Below the pieces are notes generated by a model. It searched no databases, had not been told where the DNA came from, and worked only from the letters and a program-made list of their open reading frames with translations. Source: Marinobacterium ramblicola (GTDB lineage Bacteria; Pseudomonadota; Gammaproteobacteria; Pseudomonadales; Balneatricaceae). From it: DNA of 64,000 nucleotides. The stretch is from positions 1-64,000 of the forward strand of contig NZ_JAHREP010000009.1 of assembly GCF_019084545.1 (NCBI RefSeq), given 5' to 3'. The position numbers were made by a program, and so were the translations under genes. Position 1 is the stretch's first letter. The number at the start of each line of letters is the position of its first letter. This document shows, piece after piece, positions 9,451 to 18,900 of this stretch.

Positions 9451-9750
9451 ATGAAAACGGTACTCTCCATCCTCACTATGTTGCTCCTGCTGATATCCCT
9501 ATCAGCGGTAACCCCTGTTGCGCCTGATGGCGGGCTGGGTACGCGTGCGGATGTTGCCACGACCGGTAATCACCACTGCTGTGCGCAGCTGACGACTGAA
9601 TGCACTCGCACATGCGGTGTTCAGTCATTGGCTGCAACACCCCAGCAACAGTCGGGTTGGCGGGTGCATATCGTTAACCCCAGTGGTTTCGATGTACCCG
9701 CTCTCCGTCCCGGTTTTACCTCGCTGCCAACTCGCCCCCCACGCGCCTGA
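9451..9750 (+). CDS. small secreted Cys-containing protein, 99 aa
   Basis: Unrecognised. It has a clear signal peptide (VLSILTMLLLLISLSAVTPV) and a mature part with HHCCAQLTTECTRTCG, which could bind metal or form disulfides. Its layout resembles the secreted protein at 12604-13014: hydrophobic start, Cys cluster, Pro-rich tail. The island context suggests metal handling, but this is inference only. Confidence 0.5.
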   Translation: MKTVLSILTMLLLLISLSAVTPVAPDGGLGTRADVATTGNHHCCAQLTTECTRTCGVQSLAATPQQQSGWRVHIVNPSGFDVPALRPGFTSLPTRPPRA

Positions 9751-9823
9751 GTTCCTTATTTTCTACACTTGAAAGGAAACACTGCCGACCGGAGTCGGTG
9801 GACGACATTGCGTGGAGAACAGT

Positions 9824-10630
9824 ATGAACAAGCCATTGATACCTGCTCTGATCGGCGCCCTGATGGTGTCGCTATGGAGCCCCCCCAGTCAGGCACAAGA
9901 GGCGGACAACGCCGCCATAGAACAACTGATCGACCAGAAGCTCGATGAGTACGTCAACAGTGAAGCGTTCGATGAACGTGTAGAGCAGGCGATCATCCGG
10001 TTCATTGAAAAGCAGAATCAGGCACGGGCCGAGCAGGAGAGGAAGGAACGGGAGACGAGGGTGGAAAACCTCGCAGCTGTCGATCCGCAAAGCGACTACA
10101 TTCGCGGTAAGCCGGATGCACCTTTTACCCTGATCGAATACTCCGACTATGAATGCCCCTACTGCAAGCGGTTCCACTTCACGGCGAAAGAGTTTGTCGA
10201 GAAGCATCCGGACGTAAACTGGGTCTACCGTCACTTCCCGCTCAACTTTCACAACCCCGGTGCACAGAAAGAGGCGGAAGCCGCCGAATGTGCCGGCGCC
10301 CTGGGCGGCAATGACGCCTTCTGGCGCTACTCGGACCTGATCTTTGAACGTACACGCTCCAACGGCAAGGGTTTCCCCATCGCCAACCTCGGGCCCTTGG
10401 CGGAAGAGATAGGGCTGGACCGACAGGCGTTCGATGCCTGTATGAACGAAGAGCGTTTCAAGGACAAGGTGCTTGCGCAAACACAGAACGGCATGGCATC
10501 TGGCGTGACCGGTACACCGGGCAACTTCTTGCTTCATAACGCCAGCGGTGAAGCGGTTCCCATAGGCGGTGCTCAACCCCTGATCCGTCTCGAAGGGATG
10601 CTGCAGAAGATGAAGGATGCGCTCAAATGA
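9824..10630 (+). CDS. DsbA-family thiol-disulfide protein
   Basis: Exported thioredoxin-fold protein of 268 aa. The signal peptide is followed by a charged, helical stretch (about 25-90) and a DsbA/Com1-type domain with active site ECPYCKRFHF and the cis-Pro region GVTGTPGNF. It should oxidise, reduce or isomerise disulfides in periplasmic proteins. The ATG at 9824 has a GGAG site 6 bp upstream and is preferred to the GTG at 9812. Its stop overlaps the start of the multicopper oxidase (ATGA). Disulfide repair is a known need under copper stress; the partner substrate is not known. Confidence 0.88.
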   Translation: MNKPLIPALIGALMVSLWSPPSQAQEADNAAIEQLIDQKLDEYVNSEAFDERVEQAIIRFIEKQNQARAEQERKERETRVENLAAVDPQSDYIRGKPDAPFTLIEYSDYECPYCKRFHFTAKEFVEKHPDVNWVYRHFPLNFHNPGAQKEAEAAECAGALGGNDAFWRYSDLIFERTRSNGKGFPIANLGPLAEEIGLDRQAFDACMNEERFKDKVLAQTQNGMASGVTGTPGNFLLHNASGEAVPIGGAQPLIRLEGMLQKMKDALK

Positions 10631-12015
10631 GGTTGAGCCGTCGCGATTTCATCTGGTTGACGGCGGCAGGTCTTGTGGCGGCACCGGCGCTGGCCAGCGC
10701 ATCGATCACCCCAGACACCCGACGCTTGAAACTGGTACTGAGACCTGAACAGCGCCACTGGTTCGCCCCGCTGGGTGAGCCGGTAGGGCTATGGGGATTC
10801 GATGGTGATGAGTTGCGCCTGCGCCAGGGAGAAACGGTGGATATCGAGGTTGAAAACCGTCTGCCGAACCCGTCCAGCGTGCACTGGCACGGTCTGAGGA
10901 TCGATAACGCCATGGATGGTGTCAGCGGGCTGACGCAGGATCCGATCCCCTCCGGAGGGCGTTTTATCTACCGCTTTACGCCTCAGGATGCCGGCACCTT
11001 CTGGGCTCACTCCCACCATCAGACTTATGAGCAACTGGCGCGTGGCTTGTATATGCCGCTGATCGTAGAGGAGAGCAAGCCGGTCGATGTGGACCGGGAG
11101 CTGACGCTGACCCTCGACGACTGGCGTCTCAACGAGTCACGGCAGCTCGATACCCGGAGCCTCGGTGATATGCATGACTGGGCGCACGGGGGGCGCGTGG
11201 GCAACCTGCTCACCGTGAATCGGCAGATCAAGCCCCAGCTCAGGGTCAGGGCGGGGGAGAGGATCAGGCTGCGTCTGCTCAACACCGCCAACGCCCGCAT
11301 CATGCTGGTCAAGCTACCCGAGGTTCCGGCATGGATCTGGGCCAAGGATGGTCAGCCGCTGGTATCGCCGCGAGAGCTGAACGAGACGCTGATACTGGCC
11401 CCGGCCGAACGTTACGACCTGGTGCTCGATATCCCGGAACAGGCGACGGGTGTTCTGCCGGTTCAGCTGGAGAGCGATCAAGCGCCGGTCGATCTCGCGT
11501 ATCTGCGCGTGGACGGCGGAGCCGATCGTCGATTCAGCGGCACACCATCCGCGCTTCCCGCTAATCCGTTGCCGCTGCTCGGTGATGCAGAACCGGTTCA
11601 CCGCGTGCAGCTGGATATGACCGGTGGCGCCATGGGGTCGTTACGACAAGCGGTATACCGGGGGCAGACGTTCGGTGTCCGCGAACTGGTAAAAGAGAAG
11701 CAGATATGGGCGTTTAACGGTATCGCTAATATGCCGGAGCAGCCGCTGCTGGAGGCGCGAAGCGGCGAGTTGATCGAGATCGAGATGATCAACAACACCC
11801 GCTGGCCGCACAGCATGCACCTGCACGGGCACCATTTTCAGGCTGATCTGGCGCGATACGACAAGGAGCTCTGGCATGACACCCTGGTGATGGCGGCGGG
11901 TGAGCGGACCCATATCCGCTTCCGTGCGGACAAGCCGGGAAGCTGGCTACTACATTGCCATATGATCGAGCATCAGGCGGCAGGCATGGTCAGCTGGATC
12001 CGGGTTTTGGCGTGA
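10627..12015 (+). CDS. TAT-exported multicopper oxidase
   Basis: Three-domain cupredoxin oxidase of 462 aa, of the CueO/SufI class. A twin-arginine signal (LSRRDFIWLTAAG) starts the protein. All four copper-ligand blocks are present: VHWHGLRI, WAHSHHQTYE, HSMHLHGHHF and LLHCHMIEHQAAGM. The Cys of HCH indicates an intact type 1 site, so it should be catalytically active, unlike SufI/FtsP. A likely role is oxidation of Cu(I) in the periplasm. It lacks the Met-rich loop of CopA/PcoA and is smaller than the other multicopper oxidase in this window. It is translationally coupled to the DsbA-like gene. Confidence 0.9.
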   Translation: MRLSRRDFIWLTAAGLVAAPALASASITPDTRRLKLVLRPEQRHWFAPLGEPVGLWGFDGDELRLRQGETVDIEVENRLPNPSSVHWHGLRIDNAMDGVSGLTQDPIPSGGRFIYRFTPQDAGTFWAHSHHQTYEQLARGLYMPLIVEESKPVDVDRELTLTLDDWRLNESRQLDTRSLGDMHDWAHGGRVGNLLTVNRQIKPQLRVRAGERIRLRLLNTANARIMLVKLPEVPAWIWAKDGQPLVSPRELNETLILAPAERYDLVLDIPEQATGVLPVQLESDQAPVDLAYLRVDGGADRRFSGTPSALPANPLPLLGDAEPVHRVQLDMTGGAMGSLRQAVYRGQTFGVRELVKEKQIWAFNGIANMPEQPLLEARSGELIEIEMINNTRWPHSMHLHGHHFQADLARYDKELWHDTLVMAAGERTHIRFRADKPGSWLLHCHMIEHQAAGMVSWIRVLA

Positions 12016-12178
12016 GGTAATCGATATGACCGATACAACACAACTGACAGCGTGCCCCTTAGCAGGCCACCCTGGTCGACGGTTCACAGATGGAAGACTT
12101 AGGCCTCTTTTTGACCGGTCTGCTCGTAGTTAGAAAAGGTCACCGGAAACGGTTCCTGCCAACAAATTGGAGATTGCC

Positions 12179-12424
12179 ATGATGTGGGGAGAGTGGGGTA
12201 CGGAACACTGGGGCTGGATGCTGTTCGGCGGCATCCACATGATTCTGGTCTGGGCGCTGATCATTCTGCTGATTGCGGCGTTGATCAAGTGGCTGTCCGG
12301 TTCGAAAGAACCGCCAACGGGGCGCAAGGACGCGCTGGAAATTCTGAACGAACGCTACGCCCGGGGCGAGATCGATCGCGACACTTACCAGGAGATGAAG
12401 CGGGAGCTGCAGCGGGCCGATTGA
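12179..12424 (+). CDS. SHOCT-domain membrane protein, 81 aa
   Basis: A single membrane helix (MILVWALIILLIAALIKWL) is followed by a C-terminal SHOCT motif (DALEILNERYARGEIDRD, then YQEMKREL). SHOCT proteins are short oligomerisation modules common beside metal resistance genes; their molecular role is unknown. The start at 12179 is chosen because TTGGAG lies 6 bp upstream, and the frame begins further upstream only with a TTG. Confidence 0.8.
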   Translation: MMWGEWGTEHWGWMLFGGIHMILVWALIILLIAALIKWLSGSKEPPTGRKDALEILNERYARGEIDRDTYQEMKRELQRAD

Positions 12425-12509
12425 GTCCCGCGTTGCTGCCAATCTTCCATGCTCCCGGCGCTACGGCTCAGCGCAGATTTGAACAGGGTGTCGGGAAACT
12501 GAACCCAGC

Positions 12510-12525
12510 ATTACATTTCTGTAAG
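12510..12525 (+). promoter_or_regulatory. copper box a, upstream of the cus operon
   Basis: ATTACATTTCTGTAAG holds the inverted repeat TTACA-n4-TGTAA seen four more times in this island. It lies about 94 bp before the start of the secreted protein that opens the CusCBA-type operon. A -10-like CATTAG/TAGATT follows about 35 bp downstream. The accessory element found at the other sites is not at its expected place on this strand; a match (TTCAGTTT) is found on the opposite strand instead. Confidence 0.6.
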
Positions 12526-12603
12526 GTGAGCCAAAGCCGCTGGCGCAGATAGGGCAAAGGCATTAGATTAGCCTCACCTTTGAATGGACGTTTAGATCAC
12601 TCG

Positions 12604-13014
12604 ATGTCTGGTTACTATCCCAAGTCCGTTGCCTGCCTGCTGGTTATTGCCGTGCTGACTCTGTTGGTTGCGGGCACCGGCTTCAGGGCTTTCTCGACCA
12701 ACCCGGGCGAGGGTGCGGACTTCGTCGTGCAAGCGGTTGTGACCCACGTTCATGCCGAACCGCTCCTGATCGACAGGGGCGGCGCCAGTGACTGCGCTAC
12801 TTTTGATGACAAGGGTAGCCCCCACGATCAGGGAGCGGCGGGCTGTGACAAGACAAGTAACTGTTTCCTTGAACACTGTGGCGGCGGAGATGCTCCGGTC
12901 ACGGTATCTCATCCAGATATTTCCAATGATCGCGAGTGGGAGTGGCCACGACTCACACCGCAACCGCTACTGATGCCCCATCCTCCGCTGGGGCAACCTC
13001 CAAAGATCTTCTGA
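12604..13014 (+). CDS. secreted/anchored Cys-His protein preceding the cus operon
   Basis: Unrecognised 136-aa product. An N-terminal hydrophobic segment (LLVIAVLTLLVAGTGF) precedes a mature part with several Cys and His (CATFDDKGSPHDQ, CDKTSNCFLEHCGGGD) and a Pro-rich tail. Small exported metal-binding proteins often precede HME-RND efflux operons. A TTG at 12580 in frame would extend it by 8 residues; the ATG at 12604 is preferred, although its ribosome site is weak. It lies between copper box a and the outer-membrane factor gene. Confidence 0.55.
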   Translation: MSGYYPKSVACLLVIAVLTLLVAGTGFRAFSTNPGEGADFVVQAVVTHVHAEPLLIDRGGASDCATFDDKGSPHDQGAAGCDKTSNCFLEHCGGGDAPVTVSHPDISNDREWEWPRLTPQPLLMPHPPLGQPPKIF

Positions 13015-13133
13015 TCCAACGCCATCCCTAACCGGTAACCACCGGGATCCAACTGATTTTCGACAAACATGTTTTCGCAAGCGCGGCAGCGTCGACCGTC
13101 GGTCGGCCTGTGCCGCCTTGTTACGGAGTAGAT

Positions 13134-14456
13134 ATGCTATCTCTACCAACCCAAAAGAGACAGGTAGCGCGCCTGTTGGCCACCGGGTGCCTGGTTTTGG
13201 TCCCGCTGGTTCAGGCCCAGGAATTGACCCTGGACGCCGCCGTGGCGCGGGCACTGGACGCCGATGCCTGGCTCGTTGCCAGCCAATACAACGAAACGGC
13301 ACAGAGGGCGCAGAGCGACGCGGCGGGGCGCCTGCCGGATCCGAAGTTCAATATGGCGTTGGCCAATTTGCCCACCGATACCTTCGATTTCAACCAGGAG
13401 CCGATGACGCAACTGGTGGTGGGGGTATCCCAGATGATACCGCGCGGCGACACGCTGGCGCTGAACGCCTCACGTTTTGAACAGCAGGCCGAGATGCAGC
13501 CGCTGCTGCGCGAAGAGCGGCGGGCACGGGTGCGGATGCAGGTCAGCCAGCTCTGGCTCGAGGCCTGGCGTGCCGAACAAAGCCTGGCGTTGATCAATGC
13601 CAATCGCGACCTGTTCGAGCAATTGGTGGATGTGGCCACCTCCAGCTATGTATCGGCGCTCGGGCGCACCCGACAGCAGGATCTGGTCCGCGCGCAGTTG
13701 GAGCTGACCCAGCTCGATGATCGCCTGAATCGCCTTGCCCAGCAGCGCGATACCTCCGTGGCACGCCTCTCCGAGTGGCTGATGGCGACAGAAGCGGAGA
13801 CCGTTACCGCAGCGCCCAATCTGCAGCTCTCTGCCGCGCTCCCCCGTATTGCACTCGCACAAGGGGAGGAGAGCGATGGTCAACTGACGGCGAATTCCTT
13901 CATCGACCACCCCAGCGTTCGGTTGATTGAACGTCAGATAGATCTGGCCCGTACCGACGTGGATCTGGCCAAGCAGAAGTACAAGCCGGAGTGGGGCCTG
14001 AACGCGAGCTACGGCTATCGCGGTGAGGATGCGATGGGTTCGGACCGCGCCGATCTTATGACGCTGGCCGTCAGCGTCGATATGCCACTGTTTTCGTCCC
14101 GCAAGCAGGACAGCGGGCTTTCGGCAGCCAACTCCCGCGTCGAGGCGGTCAAAACCGAACGGCTGTTGAAGCTCAGAGAGCTGCTGGCCGGTTACGACAA
14201 TGCCCGTGCCGCGCACAGACGCATCGGCGAGCGTCTGGCGCTGTACAGCGATCAACTTTTACCGCAGAGCCACGAGGCCGCCGAGGCGGCACTCAACGCC
14301 TATACCAGCGACAACGGCGATTTTGCCGAGGTGGTGCGCGCGCGCATCGCCGAACTGAATGCACGGCTGGCCGTAATCGAACTTGAGGCGGATCGGCAGA
14401 AGCAGGCGGCGCAGATCAACTATCTGCTCACCCGTACGGACCGCGAGGAGAAGTAA
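13134..14456 (+). CDS. cusC: TolC-family outer membrane factor of copper/silver efflux (CusC type)
   Basis: Outer-membrane channel of 440 aa with signal peptide (LLATGCLVLVPLVQAQE) and the duplicated alpha-helical/beta-strand pattern of the OEP family (residues about 30-430). It would form the exit duct of the tripartite pump encoded with the next two genes. The ATG at 13134 has GGAG 6 bp upstream; the frame is open from 13110. Its stop abuts the start of the adaptor gene with no gap. The symbol is inferred from the operon, since OEP proteins diverge too much for substrate calls. Confidence 0.88.
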   Translation: MLSLPTQKRQVARLLATGCLVLVPLVQAQELTLDAAVARALDADAWLVASQYNETAQRAQSDAAGRLPDPKFNMALANLPTDTFDFNQEPMTQLVVGVSQMIPRGDTLALNASRFEQQAEMQPLLREERRARVRMQVSQLWLEAWRAEQSLALINANRDLFEQLVDVATSSYVSALGRTRQQDLVRAQLELTQLDDRLNRLAQQRDTSVARLSEWLMATEAETVTAAPNLQLSAALPRIALAQGEESDGQLTANSFIDHPSVRLIERQIDLARTDVDLAKQKYKPEWGLNASYGYRGEDAMGSDRADLMTLAVSVDMPLFSSRKQDSGLSAANSRVEAVKTERLLKLRELLAGYDNARAAHRRIGERLALYSDQLLPQSHEAAEAALNAYTSDNGDFAEVVRARIAELNARLAVIELEADRQKQAAQINYLLTRTDREEK

Positions 14457-15971
14457 ATGGCAAACGGAATACTCAAACCCGCCACACTGCTGCTGGCAGG
14501 GATCGCGCTGGGCGGCGCAGGCGTCTATCTGACCGGCACCGGCACCGGCACCGGCACCGGCACCGGTATGAGCGGAGATCAGGCCGCAAATGCCGAACCC
14601 CAACCGCTGTACTGGGTGGCGCCGATGGACCCGAACTACCGGCGCGACAAGCCGGGCAAGTCGCCGATGGGGATGGACCTGATACCGGTCTACGAGGAGA
14701 GCAATGCCAAAGGGCCTGATGAGGGGGCGGGCACCATCACCATCTCTCCCGAGGTGGTGAACAACCTCGGCGTACGCACCGAAAACACCCGGCGTATGCC
14801 ACTGAACTTCGAGGTCGGCACCGTCGGTTACATCCAGTACAACCAGGACAGGATCGTACATATCCATCCCCGTGTCGAAGGTTGGATCGAACGCCTGCAT
14901 GTCAAGACCGCAGGCGAGAAGGTCAGCCGCGGTGCGCCGCTGTACGAGCTGTATTCGCCGCAGCTGGTCAACGCCCAGGAGGAGCTGCTGTTCGGCCTGG
15001 GGCGGGGCGATGCGCGCCTGACTGCCGCCGCCGAATCGCGTCTGCGCTCGCTCAATGTGGCCGCCGGCACCATCGAGCGGATCAAGCGTGAGCGTCGAGC
15101 GCTGCAGACGGTGACCTTCTATGCGCCATCCGACGGTGTGGTGGACGATTTCGCCGTGCGCGAGGGTTTCTACGTCAAACCCGGCATGACGCTGATGTCG
15201 ATCGGTGATCTCGACGAGGTCTGGGTCGAAGCAGAGGTGTTCGAGCGCCAGGCCAGCCTGGTCGAGCAGGGGCTGCCGGTCACCATGACATTGGATTACC
15301 TGCCCGGGCGGGAGTGGAAGGGGCAGGTCGATTACGTCTACCCGACGCTGGATCCGAAAACCCGCACTCTGCGCGTACGTCTGCGCTTTGCCAATCAGGA
15401 TCATGCGCTGAAGCCCAACATGTTTGCAGCGATCACCATCAACAAGGCCAGTGATGAGCCGCTATTGAGTGTGCCGCGCGAGGCGGTGATCCGCGGCGGT
15501 CAGAGCGACCGAGTGGTGCTGGCACTGGGTGAGGGACGGTTCAAGTCGGTGGCGGTAACCACCGGCCGGGCCGACAGCGAGCGGGTCGAGATTCTGCAGG
15601 GGCTGGCCGAAGGTGAGGCGGTGGTGACCTCTGCGCAGTTCCTGCTCGACTCCGAATCGAGCAAAACCTCCGATTTCAAGCGGATGCATGTCGCAACGGC
15701 GCAGGAGACTGCCAAGCCGAAGGCGGAGAAACCGACCAGTGTCTGGGTCGAGGCCACCGTCAACGCGGTGATGGCCGACCAACTGAAGATCAACGTGAAT
15801 CATGCGCCGGTACCGGAGTGGGGCTGGCCGGATATGCGGATGGATTTTGCGCTTGCCGAGTGGGTCGATCTGACCCAGCTGGCACCGGGCGTACAGGCGC
15901 AGATCGAGATCGTCCGTCTCGACAGCGGCGGTTTCCAGATCAATGACGTCTATGTCACCGGTCAGCAGTAA
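14457..15971 (+). CDS. cusB: RND periplasmic adaptor (CusB type) with CusF-like C-terminal domain
   Basis: Membrane-fusion protein of 504 aa linking pump and outer-membrane channel. After the signal/anchor comes a Gly-Thr repeat and then a heavy-metal-binding domain (YWVAPMDPNYRRDKPGKSPM, ending GMDLIPVYEE). The hairpin, lipoyl and beta-barrel adaptor core spans about 100-390. The last 80 residues (VWVEATVNAVMADQLKINVN to INDVYV) match the small CusF copper chaperone fold, with Trp and Met where CusF binds Cu(I)/Ag(I). No separate cusF gene is present, so chaperone and adaptor are apparently fused. Confidence 0.92.
   Translation: MANGILKPATLLLAGIALGGAGVYLTGTGTGTGTGTGMSGDQAANAEPQPLYWVAPMDPNYRRDKPGKSPMGMDLIPVYEESNAKGPDEGAGTITISPEVVNNLGVRTENTRRMPLNFEVGTVGYIQYNQDRIVHIHPRVEGWIERLHVKTAGEKVSRGAPLYELYSPQLVNAQEELLFGLGRGDARLTAAAESRLRSLNVAAGTIERIKRERRALQTVTFYAPSDGVVDDFAVREGFYVKPGMTLMSIGDLDEVWVEAEVFERQASLVEQGLPVTMTLDYLPGREWKGQVDYVYPTLDPKTRTLRVRLRFANQDHALKPNMFAAITINKASDEPLLSVPREAVIRGGQSDRVVLALGEGRFKSVAVTTGRADSERVEILQGLAEGEAVVTSAQFLLDSESSKTSDFKRMHVATAQETAKPKAEKPTSVWVEATVNAVMADQLKINVNHAPVPEWGWPDMRMDFALAEWVDLTQLAPGVQAQIEIVRLDSGGFQINDVYVTGQQ
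14532..14567 (+). repeat. hexanucleotide tandem repeat in cusB
   Basis: Six consecutive ACCGGC-type units (five exact, the last ACCGGT) encode a Thr-Gly run just after the signal/anchor of the adaptor. Because the unit is 6 bp, gain or loss of copies keeps the frame and would only change linker length. Confidence 0.9.
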
Positions 15972-15980
15972 GGAGGCGCC

Positions 15981-18900
15981 ATGATCGAATCGATAATTCG
16001 TTGGTCGGTGGGCAACCGCTTCTTCGTCCTGCTGGCGACGCTGATACTGCTCGGCTGGGGGCTGTTCTCGCTGAAGAACACCCCGGTTGACGCCATTCCC
16101 GACCTGTCCGATGTGCAGGTGATCATCAAGACCAGCTACCCGGGCCAGGCGCCGCAGGTGGTGGAGGATCAGGTCACCTATCCGCTGACCACGGCGATGC
16201 TGTCGGTACCGGGCGCCGTCACCGTGCGCGGCTACTCCTTCTTCGGCGACTCCTACGTCTACGTGATCTTCGACGAGAGCACCGATATCTACTGGGCGCG
16301 CAGCCGGGTACTGGAGTACCTGTCGCAGGTGGCACCGTCGCTGCCGGAGAACGCCCGTCCGCAGCTGGGTCCGGATGCCACCGGCGTCGGCTGGGTCTAC
16401 CTCTATGCGCTGCAGGACAAGAGCGGCAGGCACGACATCAGTGAGCTGCGCTCGCTGCAGGACTGGTTTCTGAAATATGAGCTGCAGACCGTGCCCGGCG
16501 TGTCCGAGGTGGCGGCGATCGGGGGTATGGTCAAGCAGTACCAGGTACGGGTCAATCCGGACAAGCTGCGCGCACTGGAGATGCCGCTGTCGCACGTGCA
16601 GAACGCCATCCGTCGTGGCAACCAGGAGGTGGGTGCCTCGGTGGTCGAGATGGCCGAGGCCGAGTACATGGTGCGCGCCAGCGGCTACATCAAGGGCGTA
16701 AGCGATCTGGAGAACATCCCGCTGGGGGTCAACAGCAACGGTACTCCGCTGCTGCTCAAGGACGTCGCCGAGATCGGTACCGGTCCGCAGATGCGCCGCG
16801 GCATCGCTGAACTCAACGGCGAGGGCGAAGTGGTCGGCGGCGTGGTGGTGATGCGTTTCGGCGAGAATGCGCAGAAGACCATCGACGGCGTCAAGGCCAA
16901 GCTCGAAACGCTGAAGGCGGGTCTACCCGAAGGGGTCGAGGTGGTCACCGTGTATGACCGCTCCGGGCTGATCGGCCGCGCGGTGGAGAACCTCTGGCAC
17001 AAGCTGCTGGAGGAGTTCATCGTCGTCGCCCTGGTCTGCATGCTGTTCCTGTTCCATATCCGTTCGTCGCTGGTGGCGATCATCAGCCTGCCGGTGGGGA
17101 TTCTGGCCGCGTTCGGCGTCATGCATCTGCAGGGGATCAACGCCAACATCATGTCGCTGGGCGGTATCGCCATCGCCATTGGGGCGATGATCGACGGCGC
17201 CATCGTCATGATCGAGAACATGCACAAGCATATGGAGCGCACCCCGCTGACAGCGCAGAACCGCTGGCAGGTGGTGACCGCCTCCGCCTGCGAGGTGGGC
17301 CCGGCGCTGTTCTTCAGCCTGCTGATCATCACCATCAGCTTCGTGCCGGTGTTTACGCTGGAGTCCCAGGAGGGGCGGATGTTCGCACCGCTGGCGTTCA
17401 CCAAGACCTATGCCATGGCTGCGGCGGCAGCGCTGGCGATCACGCTGGTGCCGGTGCTGATGGGCTATTTCATCCGCGGCAAGGTGTTGCCGGAGCACAA
17501 GAACCCGATCAACCGGCTACTGATCGCACTCTACATGCCGACGCTGAAAGGCGTGCTGAGGTTCCCGAAAGCCACGCTGTTCGGTGCGTTGCTGGTGCTG
17601 GCCGCCGGGTTCTGGCCGCTGGACAAGATCGGCAGTGAGTTCATCCCGACGCTGGACGAGGGCGACCTGATGTACATGCCGACCACCTATCCCGGCGTCT
17701 CCGTGGGGCAGGCGCGGCAGGTGCTGCAGCAGACCGACAAGCTGATCCGCACCCTGCCGGAGGTGGACACCGTGTTCGGCAAGGTCGGCCGTGCCGACTC
17801 CGCCACCGATCCGGCGCCGTTGACGATGATCGAGACCTTCATCCAGCTCAAGCCGCGTGAGGAGTGGCGCGAGGGGGTTACCACCGAGAGCCTGAAACAG
17901 GAGCTGGATGCCCTGGTCAAGCTGCCTGGCGTGACCAACGCCTGGGTGATGCCGATCAAGACCCGCATCGACATGCTGGCCACCGGTATCAAGACCCCGG
18001 TAGGGATCAAGATCGCCGGTCCCGAGCTGGCCGAGATCCAGAAAATTGGCCAGCAGCTTGAAACGATCCTCAAGGAGGTGCCCGGCACCGCCTCGGTCTA
18101 CTCCGAGCGCGTGGCGGGCGGGCGTTATATCAAGGTGGATATCCAGCGTGCAAGCGCCGCCCGCTATGGCCTCAACATCGCCGACGTGCAGCAGATCGTG
18201 GCCAGTGCCATCGGCGGTATGAACGTGTCGCAGACCATTGAGGGGTTGGAGCGCTACCCGATCAACCTGCGCTACCCGCAGGAGTACCGTGACTCGCCGG
18301 AGCAGCTGGCGCTACTGCCGATCGTCACACCGTCCGGGCAGCGTATCGCCCTCGGCGACGTGGCGGATATCTATGTCGAGGAGGGGCCGCCGGGGATCAA
18401 GAGCGAGAATGCACGTCTGAACGGCTGGACCTTTATCGATATCGACGGCGTGGATCTGGGCTCCTATGTGGCCAACGCGCAGGAGATCGTCGCCGATCAG
18501 ATCGAGTTACCGGCCGGCTACTCCATCGCCTGGTCGGGCCAGTATGAGTATATGCAGCGCGCCAAGGAGAAGCTGACCTACGTGATCCCGCTGACGCTGG
18601 CGATCATCGTCGTGCTGCTGTTCATCAACTTCCGCAACCTGACCGAGGTGGCGATCATCATGGGCACGCTGCCGCTGGCGATGGTGGGCAGTGTCTGGCT
18701 GATGTACTGGCAGGGCTTCAACTTCTCCATCGCCGTCGGCGTCGGCTTCATCGCCCTGGCCGGGGTGGCGGTGGAGATCGGCGTGATCATGCTGGTGTAC
18801 CTGAACCAGTCCTGGCGGGAGATGCTGGGCCGATGCGCCAGCCATCAGGTGCTGCCGCGCGAGGAGACCCTGCGCCACGCCGTGCTGCACGGCGCCGGTC

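Noticed and set aside
12470-12525. Copper box a driving transcription leftward
   Set aside because: The accessory octamer matches on that strand, but no -10 follows at the expected distance and the only gene there would be read antisense.
14259-16595. Two long minus-strand frames across cusB and cusA
   Set aside because: Antisense shadows of clearly assigned RND genes, with no recognisable protein features.
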